DNA of 64,000 nucleotides from an uncultured Oscillospiraceae bacterium (GCA_910587645.1 CAJUNA010000044.1:1-64000); one strand, 5' to 3'. Numbered from the stretch's first letter, positions 23,151 to 30,760 are shown. Notes: generated by a model not told the origin, from the letters alone. Made by a program: numbers and translations.

Positions 23151-23214
23151 GGCGTATCCCCCATCGTTAGATTCCGGAAGGATTCTATAAAAACTGAAGA
23201 AGGAGGTATGTGAC

Positions 23215-23691
23215 ATGAGCATCTTAGCTGGCAAGAAGGTCATCATCATTGGTGACCGCGACGGCATTCCCGGCATGGCTATTGAGGCCTGCGCCCAGTC
23301 TGCTGGTGCCGAAGTGGTGTTTTCCTCCACGGAGTGCTTCGTCTGAACGGCCGCTGGTGCAATGGATCTGGAAAATCAGAAGAGAGTCAAGGAATTCGCT
23401 GAGCAGTACGGCCCCGAGAACATTGTCGTTCTCCTGGGCGCTGCGGAGGGCGAAGCCTCCGGCCTGGCCGCTGAAACAGTGACCGCCGGTGACCCCACTT
23501 ATGCCGGTCCATTGACAGGAGTCTCGTTGGGACTCACGGTTTACCATGTGTGCGAGCCCGAAGTGAAGGCGGAGTTTGACGACGCCGTCTATGACGAGCA
23601 GGTCTCCATGATGGAGATGGTTCTGGATGTGGATGACATCATCAATGAGATGAGCGCCATTCGCGATGAACACTGCAAGTACCTGGGCTGA
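23215..23691 (+). CDS. grdA: Glycine reductase protein A, selenoprotein (contains Sec)
   Basis: GrdA is the small selenoprotein that carries the carboxymethyl group from protein B to protein C. The frame from ATG 23215 (AAGGAGG upstream) reads through TGA at 23344-23346 to 23691: 158 residues with Sec at position 44, as in characterised GrdA. The motif Glu-Cys-Phe-Val-Sec-Thr is the CxxU redox pair. The N-terminus KKVIIIGDRDGIPGMAIE and the segment ENIVVLLGAAEGEA are typical. Standard gene finding would keep only the part after the TGA. A strong terminator (23705-23736) ends the transcript after it. Confidence 0.96.
23344..23380 (+). other. UGA selenocysteine codon and SECIS region of grdA
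   Basis: TGA at 23344-23346 encodes Sec44. The following bases can form an imperfect short stem (CCGCT/AATGG around GGTGC). It is weaker by eye than the grdB hairpin, so the exact SECIS fold is uncertain, but the conserved CxxU position makes recoding secure. Confidence 0.75.
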
Positions 23692-23704
23692 TCGACGCAG
23701 GTAA

Positions 23705-23736
23705 GGGCGGCGGCTGGTTAGCCGCCGCCCTTTTTT
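23705..23736 (+). terminator. Strong terminator between grdA and grdC
   Basis: GGGCGGCGGC (23705-23714) / GCCGCCGCCC (23721-23730) is followed by six T. It divides the operon, so grdC-grdD depend on readthrough or a promoter that I cannot identify clearly. Confidence 0.9.
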
Positions 23737-23798
23737 GTATTTTCGCGTACCGCTTCTTCCTCTGATGCAGTATTGTCCCAAGGTTAAAGTTCTTTTTC

Positions 23799-23826
23799 AT
23801 ACTTTTTCTGGAAGAAAAAGTATGCG
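23799..23826. repeat. AT-rich intergenic hairpin (CTTTTT/AAAAAG type)
   Basis: CATACTTTTTC and GAAAAAGTATG pair around a 5-nt loop. Similar hairpins lie at 39718-39747 and about 43316-43346. Confidence 0.6.
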
Positions 23827-23862
23827 CCAAAATTTACCAATAAAAGAAAGGCTGTGGACATT

Positions 23863-25407
23863 ATGAAAAGCGTTATCAAGGGCGCCGGGTACATCCTGGT
23901 GCACACCCCCGACATGGTCCTGCACAACGGGACCACGCAGACCACAGAGCGCATTGTGAACCCGGAGAGCGAGTATCTCAAGGAGCTGCCCAGCCATATC
24001 CGCAGCTTTGACCAGGCCCTCTCCTATTGGCCCAACCAGGTCTATATCGGCAACAAGCACCCTGACGAGCTGGCGGAAGTGGCCCAGCCCTGGTGCGACA
24101 AGGCCTGCGATGTTTCAGACCGTTTCGGCCCCTTCGGGCAGATGATGCCCCAGGAAGAGTTCCTGCTGCTGATGCAGGCCTGCGATGTCTTCGGCCTGGT
24201 GAAGCTGGAGCAGGGCTTTGCCGACGCCCACCGTGCTGCCTTGGCAGCCAACCCCATCATGGATGAAACCATCCTGGCCCGGATTCCCGAGACCCAGACT
24301 GCCGGGGAAGAGATTGCCCGTCTGGTCAGTGAGGAGCATTCTGAGGGCCTTTACCACAACGGTACGTTGGTTGGCTGCGTTAACCGCGCCCACGATATCG
24401 ATGTGAACCTCTCCGCCCACGTCATGCACGAGAACCTGGTGAGCAAGGCCAGCTCCGTGATGGCGCTGCTGTCCGCCGTGAAGAACGCGGGCATCTCCAA
24501 AGAGGACGTAGAATACGTGGTGGACTGCGCTGAGGAAGCCTGCGGCGATATGAACCAGCGGGGCGGCGGCAACTTTGCCAAGTCCGCTGCGGAGATCGCC
24601 GGCCTTGCCAACGCCACCGGCTCCGATGCCCGTGGTTTCTGCGCGGCGCCTGCCCACGCCATGATTGAAGCCGCCGCCCTGGTAGCATCCGGCGCGTATA
24701 AGACCGTTGTGGTCACCGCCGGCGGCTGCACCGCCAAGCTGGGCATGAACGGCAAGGACCATGTGAAGAAGGGCCTGCCCATCATGGAGGACATGGTTGG
24801 CGGTTTCGCGGTAGTGCTGACCCAGGACGATGGTGTAAGCCCGGAGATTAACCTGGATATGCTGGGCCGCCACACGGTGGGCACCGGCTCCGCGCCTCAG
24901 GCGGTTATCTCCAGCCTGGTGACCAATCCCCTGGACAAACACGGCCTGAAGATCACGGACATCGACAAATATTCCCCGGAAATGCAGAATCCGGATATCA
25001 CCAAGCCCGCCGGCGCAGGCGACGTGCCGCTGTCCAACTATAAGATGATTGCCGCCCTGGCGGTGAAGCGGGGCGAGCTGCAAAAGGCGGACTTGGCCAC
25101 CTTCCCGGTAAAGCACGGCCTTACCGGCTGGGCGCCTACCCAGGGCCATATCCCCTCCGGCGTACCCTATATCGGATTTGCCCGCAACGACATCATGGCC
25201 GGGAAGCTGAACCGGGTCATGATCATCGGCAAGGGCTCCCTGTTCCTGGGCCGCATGACCAACCTCTTTGACGGCGTCTCCTTTGTCATCCAGGCCAACA
25301 CCGGCGCGGAGAAAGCGGAAGCCGGGGTCAGCGAGGACGAGGTGAAGGGCATGATTGCCAAGGCCATGAAGGACTTTGCCGCCACACTGCTGGCCCAGGC
25401 CGAATAA
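23863..25407 (+). CDS. grdC: Glycine reductase complex, protein C beta subunit
   Basis: GrdC with GrdD forms protein C, which converts the carboxymethylselenoether on protein A to acetyl phosphate. The protein has 514 aa from ATG 23863. The N-terminus MKSVIKGAGYILVHTPDMVL and HNGTTQTTER agree with known GrdC; an in-frame GTG at 23854 is less likely. It has a ketoacyl-synthase (FabH-like) fold, seen in HAMIEAAALVASGAYKTVVV and GLTGWAPTQGHIPSG. It is separated from grdA by a terminator and an AT-rich hairpin, and grdD follows 15 bases after its stop. Confidence 0.93.
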   Translation: MKSVIKGAGYILVHTPDMVLHNGTTQTTERIVNPESEYLKELPSHIRSFDQALSYWPNQVYIGNKHPDELAEVAQPWCDKACDVSDRFGPFGQMMPQEEFLLLMQACDVFGLVKLEQGFADAHRAALAANPIMDETILARIPETQTAGEEIARLVSEEHSEGLYHNGTLVGCVNRAHDIDVNLSAHVMHENLVSKASSVMALLSAVKNAGISKEDVEYVVDCAEEACGDMNQRGGGNFAKSAAEIAGLANATGSDARGFCAAPAHAMIEAAALVASGAYKTVVVTAGGCTAKLGMNGKDHVKKGLPIMEDMVGGFAVVLTQDDGVSPEINLDMLGRHTVGTGSAPQAVISSLVTNPLDKHGLKITDIDKYSPEMQNPDITKPAGAGDVPLSNYKMIAALAVKRGELQKADLATFPVKHGLTGWAPTQGHIPSGVPYIGFARNDIMAGKLNRVMIIGKGSLFLGRMTNLFDGVSFVIQANTGAEKAEAGVSEDEVKGMIAKAMKDFAATLLAQAE

Positions 25408-25422
25408 GGCGGGAGGATGGCT

Positions 25423-26571
25423 ATGAGTAATCTGGAAAAAACCATTGCCAAGGCGTTTCTGGAGATGGCGGAGGGCCTGGAAACCGGGTCTTTTGGCCCC
25501 AAGCCCCGGATTGCCCTGACCGGTATGGGCAGTGAGCACGGCGAGGAGAACGCTATGGCCGCCGCCGTAGCCGCCGCCCACCGCGGGGTAGACGTGCGCT
25601 ATATCGGCACCCTGGAAGCGGAAGGGGTCACCACCGTCCATGTAGGCAACGAGGACGAGGGCCACAAGAAGATGGAGCAAATGGTGGAAACCGGCGAGGT
25701 AGACGGCGCCGTCACCATGCACTTCCCCTTCCCTATCGGCGTGTCCACCGTAGGCCGCGTTGTCACACCCGCTAAGGGAAAAGAGATGTTCATTGCCACC
25801 TCTACCGGCACCGCCAGCGCGGACCGGATTGAGGGGATGATCAAAAACGCGGTGTACGGTATCATCACTGCCAAAGCCTGCGGTGTTCAAAATCCCACAG
25901 TGGGCATCCTGAATGTAGACGGTGCGCGGCAAACAGAGATGGCGCTGAACCAACTGCAACAGAACGGATATGCTTTCCGCTGGGCGGAATCCGCCCGTTC
26001 CGACGGCGGTGCGGTGCTTCGCGGAAACGACGTACTGCAAGGCACCCCCGATGTCCTGGTGTGCGACAGCCTTACCGGAAACGTGCTGGTGAAGATGCTC
26101 TCCGCCTACACCACTGGCGGCAGCTTTGAATCCGCCGGATACGGCTATGGCCCGGGCATTGGCCCCGGCTATGACAAACTGGTGCTGATCGTCTCCCGGG
26201 CCAGCGGCGCGCCCCTGGTAGCCAACGCCCTGGAGTTTGCCGCCCAGCTGGTGCGGGGCAAGGTCTTTGCCATTGCCGCCCAGGAGTTCGCCGCCGCAGA
26301 GAAGGCGGGGCTGAGCAAGATACTGGCAGACCGCAAGTCCGCTGCCAAGCCCGCCGGTGAGGAAGAGGTCAAGGCCCCTCCCGCCGAGCCGTGTACCGCC
26401 AGCATCCCCGGCATTGAGGTGATGGATCTGGAGGACGCCGCCAAGGCCCTCTGGAAGGCTGGAATCTACGCGGAGACTGGGATGGGCTGCACCGGCCCGC
26501 TGGTGATGATGAGCGAAGCGAACCATGCCAAGGCCCAGGAAATCCTGAAAGCCGCCGGATATATCGGATAA
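25423..26571 (+). CDS. grdD: Glycine reductase complex, protein C alpha subunit (acetyl phosphate forming)
   Basis: GrdD is the PlsX-like subunit of protein C; the acetyl group is bound to its reactive cysteine and released as acetyl phosphate. The protein has 382 aa from ATG 25423 (GGAGG at 25412-25416; an ATG at 25417 directly abuts that site). The C-terminal AETGMGCTGPLVMM carries Cys356, matching the catalytic Cys359 of the characterised enzyme. GYGPGIGPGYDKLVLIVSRA is a family-typical stretch. Acetyl phosphate made here gives ATP by acetate kinase, which is not in the window. Confidence 0.93.
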   Translation: MSNLEKTIAKAFLEMAEGLETGSFGPKPRIALTGMGSEHGEENAMAAAVAAAHRGVDVRYIGTLEAEGVTTVHVGNEDEGHKKMEQMVETGEVDGAVTMHFPFPIGVSTVGRVVTPAKGKEMFIATSTGTASADRIEGMIKNAVYGIITAKACGVQNPTVGILNVDGARQTEMALNQLQQNGYAFRWAESARSDGGAVLRGNDVLQGTPDVLVCDSLTGNVLVKMLSAYTTGGSFESAGYGYGPGIGPGYDKLVLIVSRASGAPLVANALEFAAQLVRGKVFAIAAQEFAAAEKAGLSKILADRKSAAKPAGEEEVKAPPAEPCTASIPGIEVMDLEDAAKALWKAGIYAETGMGCTGPLVMMSEANHAKAQEILKAAGYIG

Positions 26572-26583
26572 GGGGGCGGCAGG

Positions 26584-26877
26584 ATGAAAGTCATTGATAT
26601 TGTCAACAAGGCAGACCTTGACCTGACAGTAGAACAGCTGATAGACCTGGTCGCCAACCATAACCGCCAGGTAGACCTGATTTTCGCGGAAAAACGCACG
26701 GATGAGGACGGCTACCTGAGCTGGGATCAGGAGAACTGGACTTGTGTAGACGGCAAGCGGTTTATCCGCAGTTATTTCCTGCAAGGCCGTGCGCTTTCTG
26801 ATTATAGCGGCTACAACAAGTATGACATGAAGGGCTGCTTCCTTCCGGAGGAAGCCCAGGAGGTTCGTTTAGGCTGA
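26584..26877 (+). CDS. Uncharacterised 97-aa protein, last gene of the grd operon
   Basis: The gene starts 12 bases after the grdD stop (site GGGGGCGGCAGG upstream) and ends just before the shared terminator at 26911-26939, so it should be cotranscribed with grdCD. The product is soluble, acidic and rich in Asp, Tyr and Trp. It has an N-terminal helix-like region (VEQLIDLVANHNRQVDLIF) and a C-terminal part with two Cys and several Tyr/Trp (SWDQENWTCVDGKR, DYSGYNKYDMKGCFLP). I see no signal peptide, membrane helix or motif I know. A role in glycine reductase assembly or control is suggested only by position. Confidence 0.75.
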   Translation: MKVIDIVNKADLDLTVEQLIDLVANHNRQVDLIFAEKRTDEDGYLSWDQENWTCVDGKRFIRSYFLQGRALSDYSGYNKYDMKGCFLPEEAQEVRLG

Positions 26878-26910
26878 TTCCCTGCGTATGCAGGCAGGCG
26901 AACAGAAAAC

Positions 26911-26939
26911 AAGGGGCTGCGCCGGTGGCGCAGCCCCTT
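26911..26939. terminator. Terminator shared by the grd operon and the selenium-handling operon
   Basis: AAGGGGCTGCGCC (26911-26923) / GGCGCAGCCCCTT (26927-26939) has a GGT loop. On the minus strand it runs into TTGTTTTC. Confidence 0.8.
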
Positions 26940-26961
26940 AAGCTATGTCCGTTTTCCGCTG

Positions 26962-27207
26962 TCAATCGTCCCCCTGGTGTACCAAGGCGAACGAAGCCTC
27001 CTCCCGCCGGTAGACCGCTTCCAGGTCGGCGTCCATGCAGGCAAGCATGGCGTCCTCCGCTCCATAGAAAACACAGGTGCCGCAGGAAGAACTCAGCCGC
27101 CGGGGAACAGGCGCTAGGCAGGCGCCATCGACCCCAGCCTTTTTCAGCGCGTTGCAGCTCCGCAGCGCCGCCAGGTGGGTGTGAAAGGTAGCCACATACT
27201 GTTCCAT
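26962..27207 (-). CDS. DUF3343 family protein, putative Se/S carrier
   Basis: This is an 81-aa protein. DUF3343 proteins are small, with an N-terminal FHTHLAALRSCNALKKAG type alpha/beta start and a Cys pair in the second half, here SSCGTCVFYG. They co-occur with TusA-like proteins and YedE-like transporters in selenium-using bacteria and are annotated as putative Se/S carriers. The start ATG overlaps the stop of the TusA-like gene (TGATG), so the two are coupled; a GTG 3 bases upstream is possible. It is the last gene of the selenium-handling operon. Confidence 0.8.
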   Translation of the reverse strand: MEQYVATFHTHLAALRSCNALKKAGVDGACLAPVPRRLSSSCGTCVFYGAEDAMLACMDADLEAVYRREEASFALVHQGDD

Positions 27208-27410
27208 CACTTTGACAGCAGCAGCTTAAAATCGCCCTCGAAATCCACAACCTTCACCTGATAGCCGGCGTTCCGGGCAAACCGGGTCACATTCTCCACG
27301 GAGCACTGGTTGTCTACAGCAACCTCCAGCTTGGAGGGGCCGCCGTCCTTGACGGCCTTCTGCACCATCACCACAGGGGTGGGGCAGGAATATCCACGCG
27401 CATCAATCAT
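27207..27410 (-). CDS. TusA/YedF-like sulfurtransferase (selenium-associated)
   Basis: This 67-aa protein has the TusA-fold signature DARGYSCPTPVVM: Cys9 in CPxP is the persulfide (or perselenide) carrier. It lacks the C-terminal extension of the longer selenium YedF protein; the next gene, encoding DUF3343, may take that part. It lies 4 bases after the YedE-like transporter gene. Together the three could import a reduced selenium or sulfur species, carry it on cysteine and deliver it to SelD. The selenium role is inferred from neighbours. Confidence 0.85.
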   Translation of the reverse strand: MIDARGYSCPTPVVMVQKAVKDGGPSKLEVAVDNQCSVENVTRFARNAGYQVKVVDFEGDFKLLLSK

Positions 27411-27414
27411 ACCA

Positions 27415-28512
27415 TTAACCCTCCAATTTCTGCATATTCATCAAGGAAATAACTGCCAGAACCACAAAGCCAACCACAACCGCAATAGCGACAGGGCCAG
27501 TGCCGATGCCGGTAGCGGAAGAGGCCAGGCCGAAGTTATGGGACACTGCCGCGCCAACGATGTAGCCGGTAACGGTGACGGCAGAGTCGGTATTGCCCTC
27601 ACCAGCCAGGATCAGTTGGCGCAGGGGGCAGCCGCCCAGTAGGACGGAACCCCAGCCTACCAGGACCATGCCCATCAGGTTCCAGGTGGCTTCGGAATGG
27701 GCGATGGGCTGATCAACGAAGCCCAGATTGAACTTGCTCAGGGCCAGATTGCCGATAAGCACCGCCACAATGATGGCGACGAAGGCGGAAATCAGGCGGA
27801 AATCCTTGAACATCACCGCGTCACGGATGCCGCCCACCATGCACAGGCGGGAACGCTGGGCCAAAATGCCCACAATCACGGCAACCAGCAAGGCAACCAG
27901 AACGGGAGCCGCCATGGAGCCGGGGCCCTTGGCACTGAAAATGATGAAGTCCGGACGTACCATCAGCAGAACCAGCAGGCCCACCATCAGGACCGGGAAA
28001 ATCAGACCCTCCGCCATGGACTGCTGATACGCGCGGCGCAGGCTGAAGCCCTTCTTCAGGAACCGGATGCCAAGGAGAATACCCAGGGCGAAGCCCACCA
28101 GGCCAACAACCGCGTTCAGGTCGCCGCCGCCGATACGGATAACCATGCGCAGGGGGCAGCCCAGGAACACCAGCGCGCCGATCATGACGAAAACCGCCAC
28201 GATGAAGCGGATCATAGGGGAAGAACCCCCTTTGGGGCGAAATTCCTTCTTGGCGAAGGCAATCGCGGTGGATCCCAGCACCAGGCCGATGATCTCAGGG
28301 CGGATGTACTGGACGATACCGGTGCCGACCTCGGCGTCAAACCCGGCCCGCTGGAAGTTCAATGCCCCGGCGATGTCCCGCAGGAAGCAGGCGATGCAGA
28401 AGCCCATATTGGCCGGATTGCCTAGGGCTGTCAGCAGCACCGCCGCCGCTCCCACCACCAGGCCTGTCCCAATGAGCAGGCCGTAGCGTTTGATAAAGCT
28501 TTCTTTTGGCAT
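27415..28512 (-). CDS. yedE: YedE/YeeE-family membrane transporter, selenium-metabolism type
   Basis: This 365-aa integral membrane protein has about nine or ten hydrophobic segments. The two halves are related and each carries a conserved FLGCPLRM or LLGGCPLRQ motif with the cysteine thought to bind thiosulfate in YeeE homologues. The first gene of an operon with a TusA-like and a DUF3343 protein, next to grd and opposite a desulfurase, it fits the YedE-type transporter of selenium-metabolising bacteria. ATG 28512 is preceded by GAGAGGAG. Its substrate may be a selenium oxyanion, selenosulfur compound or thiosulfate. Confidence 0.87.
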   Translation of the reverse strand: MPKESFIKRYGLLIGTGLVVGAAAVLLTALGNPANMGFCIACFLRDIAGALNFQRAGFDAEVGTGIVQYIRPEIIGLVLGSTAIAFAKKEFRPKGGSSPMIRFIVAVFVMIGALVFLGCPLRMVIRIGGGDLNAVVGLVGFALGILLGIRFLKKGFSLRRAYQQSMAEGLIFPVLMVGLLVLLMVRPDFIIFSAKGPGSMAAPVLVALLVAVIVGILAQRSRLCMVGGIRDAVMFKDFRLISAFVAIIVAVLIGNLALSKFNLGFVDQPIAHSEATWNLMGMVLVGWGSVLLGGCPLRQLILAGEGNTDSAVTVTGYIVGAAVSHNFGLASSATGIGTGPVAIAVVVGFVVLAVISLMNMQKLEG

Positions 28513-28604
28513 GGATGTTTTCTCCTCTCATTTCTCCGAAAAATTCTGGCGCGGCACCAATGCCGGCCACACAGGCATGGGCAAATAACCCTATCCTGGC
28601 ATCC

Positions 28605-28633
28605 AATATATCGTTTTTTATTGCCAAAAGCAA
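28605..28633 (-). promoter_or_regulatory. Promoter of the yedE-tusA-DUF3343 operon
   Basis: On the minus strand TTGCTT (28628-28633), 17 bp, TATATT (28605-28610). Confidence 0.65.
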
Positions 28634-28670
28634 GATCAATTTCCTTTTTGCCTTCCCAGCGAGAAAACAG

Positions 28671-28699
28671 TTGCATCAAGAAAAATTTTGTGGTACAGT
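28671..28699 (+). promoter_or_regulatory. Promoter of the desulfurase-like gene
   Basis: TTGCAT (28671-28676), 17 bp, TACAGT (28694-28699). It is divergent from the yedE promoter about 40 bp away; the rest of the 307-bp intergenic region shows nothing else I recognise. Confidence 0.6.
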
Positions 28700-28819
28700 A
28701 AAATTGTAAAAATGGGCGAAAAAGCGCAGCTTTTGCTTTAAATGCTTTCAGAAACGATTCATTGTGATTTAGGTTGTAGTAGCTTTTACTGATTGAATAT
28801 TTCTATAGGAGACAGCAAT

Positions 28820-29977
28820 ATGAGCCAGATATACCTAGATAACGCCGCTACTTCTTTTCCTAAGCCCCCCGCCGTGGCCACCTCCATGACACGCTATTTG
28901 ACAGAGGTGGGTGCGTCCATCAATCGCGGCGTTTATGCCCGCGCACAGGACGCGGGGATGACCACACTGCTGCTGCGGGAAGGGCTGTGCAAGCTGTTCC
29001 ACCACAGCGACCCCACCCACTGCATTCTAACCAGCGGCAACACGATGGGGTTGAATATGGCGCTCCGGGGCTGGCTGAAACCTGGAGACCACTGCATTAC
29101 CAGCAGTATGGAGCACAACGCCGTCATGCGCCCACTGCACAGCCTGGCAGACCAGGGGGTAGCCTTTGACCGTGTTCCCTGTAATGGGGAAGGGTATCTG
29201 GATCCGGCAGACCTTCTGCCGCTGCTCCGTCCCAACACGCGGCTGGTAGTAATAGCCCATGGCTCCAACGTAGGCGGAGGCATACAAGACGCTGCCGCAA
29301 TTGGGAAAATCTGCCGGGAGCGTGGTATTCCACTGCTGCTGGACGCCGCCCAGACGGCGGGGCATTGGGATATAGATTTCGAAGGCTGGGGCCTATCGGC
29401 GCTGTCGGTGCCGGGGCACAAGGGCTTAATGGGCCCCTCGGGGATTGGCGCACTGCTGCTGTCGCCGGAATTTGCCAAAGGCCTGACACCGCTCATTACC
29501 GGCGGCACAGGAAGCGCGTCAGATTCCGAGCGCCAGCCCACCTATATGCCGGACCGCCTGGAGTCCGGTACGCCGAACCTGCCGGGAATCTATGGCCTCC
29601 ATGCCGCTGTGGAGTTTATTCTGGAAACTGGCGTTGAGACTTTCCGGCGGCGGGAAGAGGAATTGACCAGCCAATTTCTGGCGGGGCTGCAGGATATTCC
29701 CAACATCCGGCTGGCGGGGCCGTGGACGTTGGAAAACCGCGCGGGCGTAATTTCTGTAGATTTTTTAGAACAGGACAATGCGGAAGCGGCTTTCTGCCTG
29801 GAGCAGCAATTCGGTATCCTCACCCGCTGCGGGCTCCACTGCGCCCCGGCCGCCCATCGGACTTTGGGCACATTCCCCCAGGGGACGGTGCGTTTCAGCC
29901 CCGGATGGTATACCTCCCCAGAGGAAGTCGCCGCGGCAATCGCAGCGGTACAGGGAATCGTTTCTGGCATGCGTTAG
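28820..29977 (+). CDS. Cysteine desulfurase / selenocysteine lyase-like PLP enzyme
   Basis: This is a 385-aa class V aminotransferase-fold enzyme. IYLDNAATSFPKP opens it, the PLP lysine lies in LSVPGHKGLMGPSG, and the reactive cysteine is in TRCGLHCAPAAHRT. This matches the short cysteine desulfurase family rather than IscS or SufS. The start is ATG 28820, with AGGAG at 28807-28811; a start at 28793 lacks such a site. Divergent from the YedE operon and close to the Sec genes, it may release selenide from selenocysteine or sulfide from cysteine. The selenium role is inferred from position. Confidence 0.88.
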   Translation: MSQIYLDNAATSFPKPPAVATSMTRYLTEVGASINRGVYARAQDAGMTTLLLREGLCKLFHHSDPTHCILTSGNTMGLNMALRGWLKPGDHCITSSMEHNAVMRPLHSLADQGVAFDRVPCNGEGYLDPADLLPLLRPNTRLVVIAHGSNVGGGIQDAAAIGKICRERGIPLLLDAAQTAGHWDIDFEGWGLSALSVPGHKGLMGPSGIGALLLSPEFAKGLTPLITGGTGSASDSERQPTYMPDRLESGTPNLPGIYGLHAAVEFILETGVETFRRREEELTSQFLAGLQDIPNIRLAGPWTLENRAGVISVDFLEQDNAEAAFCLEQQFGILTRCGLHCAPAAHRTLGTFPQGTVRFSPGWYTSPEEVAAAIAAVQGIVSGMR

Positions 29978-30025
29978 CCCCATGTTTTGCAGGTGGATAT
30001 TGATGGAAGCCAATACGTAAACTGG

Positions 30026-30056
30026 AAAGGGGCCGTCTACTAAGACGGTTCCCTTT
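30026..30056 (+). terminator. Terminator after the desulfurase-like gene
   Basis: AAAGGGGCCGTC (30026-30037) pairs with GACGGTTCCCTTT (30044-30056), followed by TTGTT. Confidence 0.8.
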
Positions 30057-30180
30057 TTGTTATTGGCTGCGTGTGCCTGACCTATAAAAACCGCTGGTAA
30101 AATTTACAAATTGGGGAGTCACTGGTATATTCACCCCCTTCCGGCAGATACTAACCGCAAAACGAATAAGGAGCTGCACA

Positions 30181-30612
30181 ATGGAAATCACCAAACAAGA
30201 GTATCAAAAATACGTCCAGGCACGGGAAAAAAGCTCGCCTATTGTCAAAAACTGCGTTTTAGCCTTTGCCATAGGCGGCGGTATCTGCGTCTTAGGGCAG
30301 GCTATCATGGACGGCTGGACCGCCCTGGGCCTTGAAAAGACTGACGCAGGGACAGCCACCTCCATCTGCCTGGTATTCCTGTCGGTACTGCTGACGGGGC
30401 TGAACCTTTATAACAAACTGGGCCGTTATGGCGGCGCGGGGACGCTGGTGCCCATCACAGGCTTTGCCAACGCGGTGGCCTCTCCGGCCATCGACTTTAA
30501 AAGCGAAGGCCTTATCACCGGCATGGCGGCGAAAATGTTCACCGTAGCTGGCCCCGTGATTGTATTTGGCGTAGCGGCCAGTGTGGTTTATGGTATCATT
30601 TTAATGCTGTGA
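30181..30612 (+). CDS. spoVAC: Stage V sporulation protein AC-like membrane protein
   Basis: This 143-aa protein has about four membrane helices. After a short polar N-terminus it shows PIVKNCVLAFAIGGGICVLG, then LVPITGFANAVASPAIDFKS and GLITGMAAKMFTVAGPVIVF. These are the SpoVAC hallmarks; SpoVAC takes part in the channel that moves dipicolinic acid into spores and out at germination. SpoVAE is similar but I judge SpoVAC the better fit. The usual partners spoVAD and spoVAE are not next to it. ATG 30181 has AGGAG at 30169-30173. It implies an endospore former. Confidence 0.85.
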   Translation: MEITKQEYQKYVQAREKSSPIVKNCVLAFAIGGGICVLGQAIMDGWTALGLEKTDAGTATSICLVFLSVLLTGLNLYNKLGRYGGAGTLVPITGFANAVASPAIDFKSEGLITGMAAKMFTVAGPVIVFGVAASVVYGIILML

Positions 30613-30618
30613 GAAAGC

Positions 30619-30656
30619 CCCTCTTTTCGAACGAACCGCTCGAAAAGAGGGATTTT
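30619..30656 (+). terminator. Terminator after spoVAC
   Basis: CCCTCTTTTCGA (30619-30630) / TCGAAAAGAGGG (30640-30651), followed by ATTTT. Confidence 0.85.
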
Positions 30657-30697
30657 CCATATTTTTTATTCTTCCTGCGCCAGCAGGCGAAGAAAGA

Positions 30698-30726
30698 TTG
30701 CAAAACCGTCCTGTATCGGTTATACT
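30698..30726 (+). promoter_or_regulatory. Promoter of the dcd-hflX run
   Basis: TTGCAA (30698-30703), 17 bp, TATACT (30721-30726). Confidence 0.75.
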
Positions 30727-30760
30727 ACAGAGGAAAATAGAGAGAAGGGAGGCGTATACC

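Noticed and set aside
20451..23330. A 959-codon open frame on the minus strand across grdB, trxB and trxA
   Set aside because: It is the mirror of well-identified genes with conserved motifs on the plus strand. High GC content leaves the opposite frame open; it has no ribosome site and no family resemblance.
23344..23346. TGA in grdA as a pseudogene signature
   Set aside because: It is at residue 44 in the CxxU motif, exactly where GrdA carries selenocysteine.
24115..26784. An 889-codon minus-strand frame across grdC-grdD
   Set aside because: Same reason: it is antisense to genes with catalytic motifs, and its composition (His, Gln and Gly rich) is typical of a shadow frame.
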